This document shows, piece by piece, positions 46,740 through 52,937 of a stretch of 52,937 nucleotides of DNA. The translations under genes and the position numbers were made by a program. The notes under the pieces are model-generated. The model was not told the DNA's origin. It was given only the letters and a program-made list of their open reading frames with translations, and did no database searches. This DNA is from Planctomycetota bacterium (GTDB taxonomy: Bacteria > Planctomycetota > UBA1135 > UBA2386), in assembly GCA_016873195.1 (NCBI GenBank), contig VGXW01000003.1, forward strand, positions 1 to 52,937. The letters are read 5' to 3'. Numbering within the stretch: the first letter of the stretch is position 1; the number at the start of each line of letters is the position of its first letter.

Positions 46740-47204
46740 GACGAAGCCGAGGTCACGAAGCTGCTGGCCCGCCTGCGGCCGCTGCTCGACCACCTCGCCG
46801 CCGAGTCCGGGCTTTCGATCTCGGTCGGCAAGGCGAGCTACACCAGGCACAACGCCGTGTTCGCGATCGAGGCCGCGGTCCGCGGCGCCGGCGGCGTCGC
46901 GATGGGCCGCGAGGCCGAGGCGTTCCTGCGGGAGGCGATCCGGTTCGGCCTGCAACCCGACGACCTCGGCCGGGACTTCCAGCACTTCGACACGTGGTAT
47001 CGGATCCTCGGCATGAAGCCGCGGTCGAAGTGCCCGGTGGTCTGCGCGCAGATCGCGTCGCCGGCGGAGGCCCTGCACCTGTTCCCGGCGCACCTCGTCC
47101 GGCACTACCTGGAGGCCCACGGCATGCGGACGAAGGTGTCGCCGCACGCGCGGGTCGATCTCGGCGGCGACGAGCCCGGCGAACCGCCGGCGGTGTCGCC
47201 GTGA
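46740..47204 (+). CDS. Hypothetical phage-like small protein
   Basis: SISVGKASYTRHNAVFAIEAAVRGAGGVAMGREAEAFLREAIRFGLQPDDLGRDFQHFDTWYRILGMKPRSKCPVVC resembles small proteins of unknown function often seen in phage genomes (recollection only). Start 46716 or ~46740. Confidence 0.6.
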   Translation, partial: DEAEVTKLLARLRPLLDHLAAESGLSISVGKASYTRHNAVFAIEAAVRGAGGVAMGREAEAFLREAIRFGLQPDDLGRDFQHFDTWYRILGMKPRSKCPVVCAQIASPAEALHLFPAHLVRHYLEAHGMRTKVSPHARVDLGGDEPGEPPAVSP

Positions 47205-47866
47205 CCATCGGCTGCCGCACCAACGCGATCTTCCAGGAGGCCGTGGCCGCCGGTCTCGACCTCGAGATCGACCTGCTGGAGCACGAAGGGCAGAAGTTCG
47301 GCGATCGCAAGCTGGCCAGGATCTTCGGCGGCGAGATCGGCGTGGTTCGCGAACTCCGCCGGCTGCGCGACCTCAACGCCGCCGTCGGGCACTACGAACT
47401 CGGCGCCTACCACAACGCGCTGCTGTTCTCGTTCCTGGTCGGGTTCATCGAGAGCATGCACGAGGTGCACGACGGCGGGCTCGTGTTCGGCGATGGGCGC
47501 TACCTGGTCCGGGCGATCGACGCCGGCGCGTTCGAGGCCACGTTCTTCGCCGACACCGACTTCGCGCTGCCGGCGAACGTCGTCAACGACCTCGGCGCCG
47601 GCAAGGCGCTGCTCGGTTTCGACGCCGGGGTGTTCGGCGTCGTGAACGAACTGGCGCCGCATGCCGAGGAACTGCAGGTGCGATCGGCCCCGCGGGACGC
47701 CGTCGAGCCGATCGTCGAGGTGACGGCCGAGCGCGAGGCCGAGCTTCGTCGCCGGCACCGGACCGCCCCGGCGGCCGTGGCGCGCGAGATCGCGGCGCCG
47801 GGCGTGCGCACCCGGCGCGGCGAGCTGTTCCCGTGGTGGCCCGCGTGGCTCGATCCGCAGGCCTGA
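47201..47866 (+). CDS. Hypothetical protein, translationally coupled to the phage-like gene
   Basis: GTG start overlapping the preceding TGA (GTGA); VTIGCRTNAIFQEAVAAGLDLEIDLLEHEGQKFGDRKLARIFGGEIGVVRELRRLRDLNAAVGHYELGAYHNALLF... Confidence 0.6.
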   Translation: MTIGCRTNAIFQEAVAAGLDLEIDLLEHEGQKFGDRKLARIFGGEIGVVRELRRLRDLNAAVGHYELGAYHNALLFSFLVGFIESMHEVHDGGLVFGDGRYLVRAIDAGAFEATFFADTDFALPANVVNDLGAGKALLGFDAGVFGVVNELAPHAEELQVRSAPRDAVEPIVEVTAEREAELRRRHRTAPAAVAREIAAPGVRTRRGELFPWWPAWLDPQA

Positions 47867-48121
47867 ACGGCCACGACGTCGGGCTGCCGCCAGCAGGGTC
47901 GGTTGCGCTGGCGCAGCAGGGCTTCGCTCCACGCAGCCGGGTTCTGTCGAACAAGCGCTCCTCTCCGCCCGTCCGCGGAGAGCACCCGGGCCGGTGGCGG
48001 TTCTTCGATCCCGAATCACCGTGGAGGCCGCACAGCACCCGCCGACGCGAACTCCAGGCACCGTTTCGCCGCCGCAACCCCGCGCCGCATCGGCCTTCAC
48101 GGCCGCCCTGCGTACACGACA

Positions 48122-48150
48122 CCGCCCCGCGGTTGCACACCGCGAGGCGG
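48122..48150 (-). terminator. Putative terminator-like hairpin downstream of tRNA-Asn
   Basis: CCGCC-c-CGCGGT-tgcac-ACCGCG-a-GGCGG: 6+5 bp stem with one mismatch, 24 bp 3' of the tRNA. Confidence 0.5.
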
Positions 48151-48173
48151 GGTTCCACTGCTGCGAGCGGAGG

Positions 48174-48249
48174 TGGCTCCTCGAGTAGGACTTGAACCTA
48201 CGACCCGGTGATTAACAGTCACCTGCTCTACCGACTGAGCTATCGAGGA
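48174..48249 (-). tRNA. tRNA-Asn (anticodon GTT), CCA encoded
   Basis: Reverse strand TCCTCGATAGCTCAGTCGGTAGAGCAGGTGACTGTTAATCACCGGGTCGTAGGTTCAAGTCCTACTCGAGGAGCCA; cloverleaf and T-loop GGTTCAAGTCC. Confidence 0.97.
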
Positions 48250-48485
48250 TCGCGACCGGGCTTTCGGCCCGGTGGGGGCAGAGACCTTAGCGGCCTGCGC
48301 GGACGGGTCAAGACTCCGCTGGCAGCGACGGCAGAGCCCAGTGCGCCACCGTGGCGAGAACAGGAGCCCCGAACAGGGGCGCGCCCGCCGGCACACCACG
48401 CGGGAACCGGCGGGACCGCCCGTCTCCGCGGCGGCACGGCCCCGAGGAGCAGGCCACTGCAGGCAGGCCAGCGCTGCCAAGGCAA

Positions 48486-48545
48486 CGCCGCAGCGGCGCC
48501 GAGTGCGCGCTTCGCCCCGGACGTGTCGCCGCGTTGCGGCGTACG
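48486..48545 (-). repeat. Copy B of the three-copy 3'-UTR double-hairpin element
   Basis: CGCCGCAGCGGCGCC gagtgcgcgcttcgccccggacgtgt CGCCGCGTTGCGGCG tacg, 7 bp from the stop codon of the minus-strand CDS ending at 48553. Confidence 0.9.
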
Positions 48546-48552
48546 GGGGGGC

Positions 48553-49134
48553 TCAGTGCTTCGCGACTTCCATCTTGCGCAGGCGCAGCTTCTCGGTGCC
48601 GGCCAGCGCGTTCTTGACCATCTCGTCGGTGAAGGCCTTCTTGTCCTTCACGAAGAGGAGGGCCTTGCCGTTGAGGCCGTTCGGGTGGACCCGGATGACT
48701 CCTTCGAGCTTGCTCAAGACGTCACGCGTCTCGATGGCCGTGCTCATTCAACCAAGTCCGGCGACTTGTGCCTCGTAGACCACCTCGGCCTTCGGCAGTT
48801 CGACCTCGTTGATGCTCTTGACCCGCACCTTCTTGATCCGCTCGTCGGCCAGCGCCTTGTTGAGCGCCTCGACCTCCGGGGGGTGCTTGCCGACGTCGCA
48901 GTAGCCGATGCCGGTGGTGTCGAAGATCAGGTTCTTGATGCCTTTCTGTTTGATCAGGATCGCACGGACCCTGGCGGCCTCGGAGGCCGCCCCTCAACCT
49001 CCCAGTCCGGTCGTTTCGATCTTGAAGAGCTTCTCGGTGCCGTCCTTGGCGGGGGCTGCTGGCGCCTGGGTCTGGGCCAGGGCCGGAAGGGCCAGGGTCA
49101 GGGCAGCGAGCAGCATGCGCGCTGGCGTTCTCAT
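48553..49134 (-). CDS. Putative secreted tandem HMA-like selenoprotein with two in-frame UGA (Sec) codons
   Basis: Single frame of 194 codons: MRTPARMLLAALTLALPALAQTQAPAAPAKDGTEKLFKIETTGLGG(U)GAASEAARVRAILIKQKGIKNLIFDTTGIGYCDVGKHPPEVEALNKALADERIKKVRVKSINEVELPKAEVVYEAQVAGLG(U)MSTAIETRDVLSKLEGVIRVHPNGLNGKALLFVKDKKAFTDEMVKNALAGTEKLRLRKMEVAKH*. UGAs at 48996-48994 and 48750-48748. Confidence 0.75.
48715..48733 (-). promoter_or_regulatory. Candidate bacterial SECIS-like hairpin 2
   Basis: CGAGACG-CGUGA-CGUCUUG, 7-bp stem (one G-U), loop starting 22 nt after UGA 48750-48748. Confidence 0.5.
48955..48973 (-). promoter_or_regulatory. Candidate bacterial SECIS-like hairpin 1
   Basis: CAGGGUC-CGUGC-GAUCCUG, 7-bp stem (one G-U), loop starting 28 nt after UGA 48996-48994. 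Confidence 0.5.
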
Positions 49135-49251
49135 GTGTGCGTGGTTCCTTGGTGGCCACCGGGAATCGGCTGGCCCATCGAGCGCGGAGTATCGGCCGCA
49201 ACCGGCCCGACACGCAAGCCCCGGTATGGGCTGGTGCAGGTTCGTTGCGAG

Positions 49252-50940
49252 TCAGCCGTCGGCGAAGCGCCAGCCGGAGAGGTCCTTGCCCGGGGGAGCG
49301 TCGGCCAGCGCGGCCCGCACGGCGGCGATCGGGATCGAGTTCTGGTGCAGCACCGCGTCGTGGAAGCGCTTTTCGGTCCACGGGGAACCCGGCCGGACGA
49401 GTTCCCGGTGCAGGGCGCGCAGCTGCAGGCCGCCGAGCATGTAGGCCGCCTGGTAGAGGGGGCCGTAGCCGCCGCCGAGGGAGCGGCGCACCTCGCCCTC
49501 GGCCGCCGCGCGCTCGTGGCCGACGCGCTCGACCAGGTAATCGACGCAGCGTGGGCCGGACCAGGCGCCGAGGTGGAAGTTCAGCGAGAAGACGATGCGC
49601 GCGCAGCGGTGCTTGCGCCAGTAGAGCATGCCGATGCGGTCCTCGGGGCCGTGGGCCAGGCCCAGGTCGTAGAGCCGCATCTCCCAGTAGAGCGCCCAGC
49701 CCTCGGTCCAGAACGGCGTCGCGAACAGCCGGCGCCAGGGCCGGTGCCGCGGTTCGGCGAACTCCTGCAGCCAGTGGCCCGGGATCAGCTCGTGGTGGAC
49801 CGTGGCGCGACAGAAGTGCTCGTTGTTGCTGCGCAGCGACTGCAGCTTCTCGTCATGGCCCATCGCCGCGGTCGGGAACGACAGCCGGATCGTCTCGCCG
49901 CCGAGGAAGAACGGGTTCACCTTCTGCGCCTCGGGGCCCAGCATCGCCATGCGCCAGCACTCCTTGGCCAGCGGCGGGATCGTCAGCAGGTCGCGCTGCT
50001 CCAGGAAGTCGATCGCCTCGCGCGCGAGGTCGGCGACGAGTTGCGGCTGCTCGCCCGGCGCCCGGTGGCGCTGCTTCACGAGTTCGAGGGCCCGGCGCCA
50101 GTCGTCGCCGCAGCCCTGCTCGCGCGCGGCCGCCGCCAGCTCCGCGTCGCACCACGCGAACTCGCGTTCGGCGACGGCGACGAGCTCGGCGGGGGAGTAG
50201 GGGATCCACTCCGCGGCGAGTTCCTGCCGCAGCGCCGCCTCGCCGATCGGGTCGCCGACGAGGCTGCCGTCGCCGCCGCCGGCCGAGGCCTTGCGGCGCA
50301 GGGCTTCCTGCAACTCGCCGAGCGCCTGGTCGGCCGCCGCCCAGGGCGCCGCGACCCACCACGAGAACAGCGGGTCGTAGCCGTCGCGGAACTCGAACCA
50401 GCCGCGCAGCGCCCCGCGCAGGTCGCGGACGCGCTGGGCGGCGCGGGCCGGCAGTGCCGGCGGCAGGGCATCGAACTTCCCCTGCTGCAGACCCGCGCGC
50501 ACCTCGGCGGCGCGCCCGGCGATGCCGGCGCAGGCCGCCGCCGCGCCCTCCGGGTCGACGGGCTCGAGGCGGCGCCGCGCTTCGCCGAGGGACACGATCG
50601 TGTCCGCGAACGGCAGCAGCCCGTGCAGTGCGGCATCGCGGGCCGCCTCCGCGTCGAGCCGCCGCATGGCCGACCGCACATGGTTGTCGAGCAGCAGCCA
50701 GTCGACGCGCCGTTCGCGGTCGAGCGCCGTGAAGTCGAGCGCCTGCAGGTCGCGCTGCTCCTGCCGCAGGCGGTCGCCGAGCCGCGCGCGCCGTTCGCCC
50801 GACATCGGCTGGTCGTAGCGCCGGCCGAGGTCGGCGAGGTCGGCCGCGAACCACTCGGCGCGCTGGCGCAGGTCGGCCGGCGCCTGGGCCGGCAGCGGGG
50901 CGAGCAGGAGCAGGGGGAGCGCGCACGCGAGAGGTCGCAT
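49252..50940 (-). CDS. Secreted DUF885-family protein (putative metallopeptidase-like)
   Basis: Signal peptide MRPLACALPLLLLAPLPAQAP; ATVHHELIPGHWLQEFAE and TEGWALYWEMRLYDLGLAHGPEDRIGML typical of DUF885. Confidence 0.88.
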   Translation of the reverse strand: MRPLACALPLLLLAPLPAQAPADLRQRAEWFAADLADLGRRYDQPMSGERRARLGDRLRQEQRDLQALDFTALDRERRVDWLLLDNHVRSAMRRLDAEAARDAALHGLLPFADTIVSLGEARRRLEPVDPEGAAAACAGIAGRAAEVRAGLQQGKFDALPPALPARAAQRVRDLRGALRGWFEFRDGYDPLFSWWVAAPWAAADQALGELQEALRRKASAGGGDGSLVGDPIGEAALRQELAAEWIPYSPAELVAVAEREFAWCDAELAAAAREQGCGDDWRRALELVKQRHRAPGEQPQLVADLAREAIDFLEQRDLLTIPPLAKECWRMAMLGPEAQKVNPFFLGGETIRLSFPTAAMGHDEKLQSLRSNNEHFCRATVHHELIPGHWLQEFAEPRHRPWRRLFATPFWTEGWALYWEMRLYDLGLAHGPEDRIGMLYWRKHRCARIVFSLNFHLGAWSGPRCVDYLVERVGHERAAAEGEVRRSLGGGYGPLYQAAYMLGGLQLRALHRELVRPGSPWTEKRFHDAVLHQNSIPIAAVRAALADAPPGKDLSGWRFADG

Positions 50941-50973
50941 GCGCGCATGCTACGCGGCGCGGCGCGATCGAAA

Positions 50974-51037
50974 CCGCCGCAGCGGCGCCCGCGCGCGTGA
51001 TTCCGTCCGGTGCAGGTCGCCGCGTTGCGGCGTCCGG
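50974..51037 (-). repeat. Copy C of the three-copy 3'-UTR double-hairpin element
   Basis: cCGCCGCAGCGGCGcccgcgcgcgtgattccgtccggtgcaggtCGCCGCGTTGCGGCGtccgg, 4-5 bp from the pckA stop codon (51042-51044). Confidence 0.9.
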
Positions 51038-51041
51038 TAGC

Positions 51042-52622
<1,581 letters not shown>

Positions 52623-52761
52623 GGTCGGGTGAAGCGGGAACGCGGGAACGCGGCGGTGGCGTGACGGTACTGACGGAGCGCGAGTCGATCCAGCGCGGGC
52701 GCCGCAGGAAACCGCTTGCGTGGGTCTCGGGCCCCCGCTAGCGTGCCGCGCCCAAAACCGC

Positions 52762-52838
52762 GCGCCCGTAGCTCAATTGGATAGAGCACCAGACTACGGA
52801 TCTGGGGGTTGGAGGTTCAAGTCCTCCCGGGCGTGCCA
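52762..52838 (+). tRNA. tRNA-Arg (anticodon ACG), CCA encoded
   Basis: GCGCCCGTAGCTCAATTGGATAGAGCACCAGACTACGGATCTGGGGGTTGGAGGTTCAAGTCCTCCCGGGCGTGCCA; anticodon loop CTACGGA. Confidence 0.97.
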
Positions 52839-52883
52839 GTCCGTGCCGCGGAGGCGCACGCCGGGCCGGCCGGAACGCGGCCG

Positions 52884-52937
52884 CTACTGCCAGCGCACGG
52901 CGTCCCACTCGGCGAGGCGGTCGAGGCCACCGCGGGG
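52884..52937 (-). CDS. Possible C-terminal end of a truncated CDS
   Basis: Open reverse frame ...PRGGLDRLAEWDAVRWQ* running off the window edge. Confidence 0.3.
   Translation of the reverse strand, partial: PRGGLDRLAEWDAVRWQ

Noticed and set aside
48553-48747. Stand-alone 64-aa CDS as given in the ORF track
   Set aside because: It begins at the codon immediately after an in-frame TGA and lacks the start of its HMA-like domain, which is encoded upstream in the same frame; interpreted as the C-terminal part of a Sec-containing ORF, although an independent small gene cannot be fully excluded.

Overview
This is a GC-rich, gene-dense bacterial window. Planctomycetota-like ancestry is inferred from the many secreted proteins whose signal peptides end in A-Q, the FG-GAP proteins and the ECF sigma/Ser-Thr kinase pair. 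Ordinary content includes an fdsGBAD NAD-dependent formate dehydrogenase operon, pckA, a cyclophilin, a GH51 arabinofuranosidase, a DUF885 protein, an MCP, a PMT-like TPR membrane protein, an asnB/nadE-like/acyltransferase/glycosyltransferase cluster, and tRNA-Asn(GTT) and tRNA-Arg(ACG). The most notable signal is a gene hidden from the ORF track: minus-strand 49134..48553 is one continuous 194-codon frame with a signal peptide and two in-frame TGA codons. The TGAs sit at equivalent positions of two tandem heavy-metal-associated (HMA)-like domains. Each TGA is followed at a similar distance by a 7-bp hairpin with loop CGUG(C/A), which suggests a double-selenocysteine secreted HMA-type selenoprotein. 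Second, a ~60-bp double-hairpin element occurs three times, always in the same orientation immediately 3' of a stop codon. Other leads are a secreted stand-alone LanC-like protein with a CCG zinc motif, a shared C-terminal domain on four secreted proteins, a nucleotidyltransferase TA-like pair, diverged Uma2 paralogs, an IS66 Orf2 remnant and a multi-HTH regulator. All coordinates, motifs and alignments were read by hand; no searches or folding programs were run.
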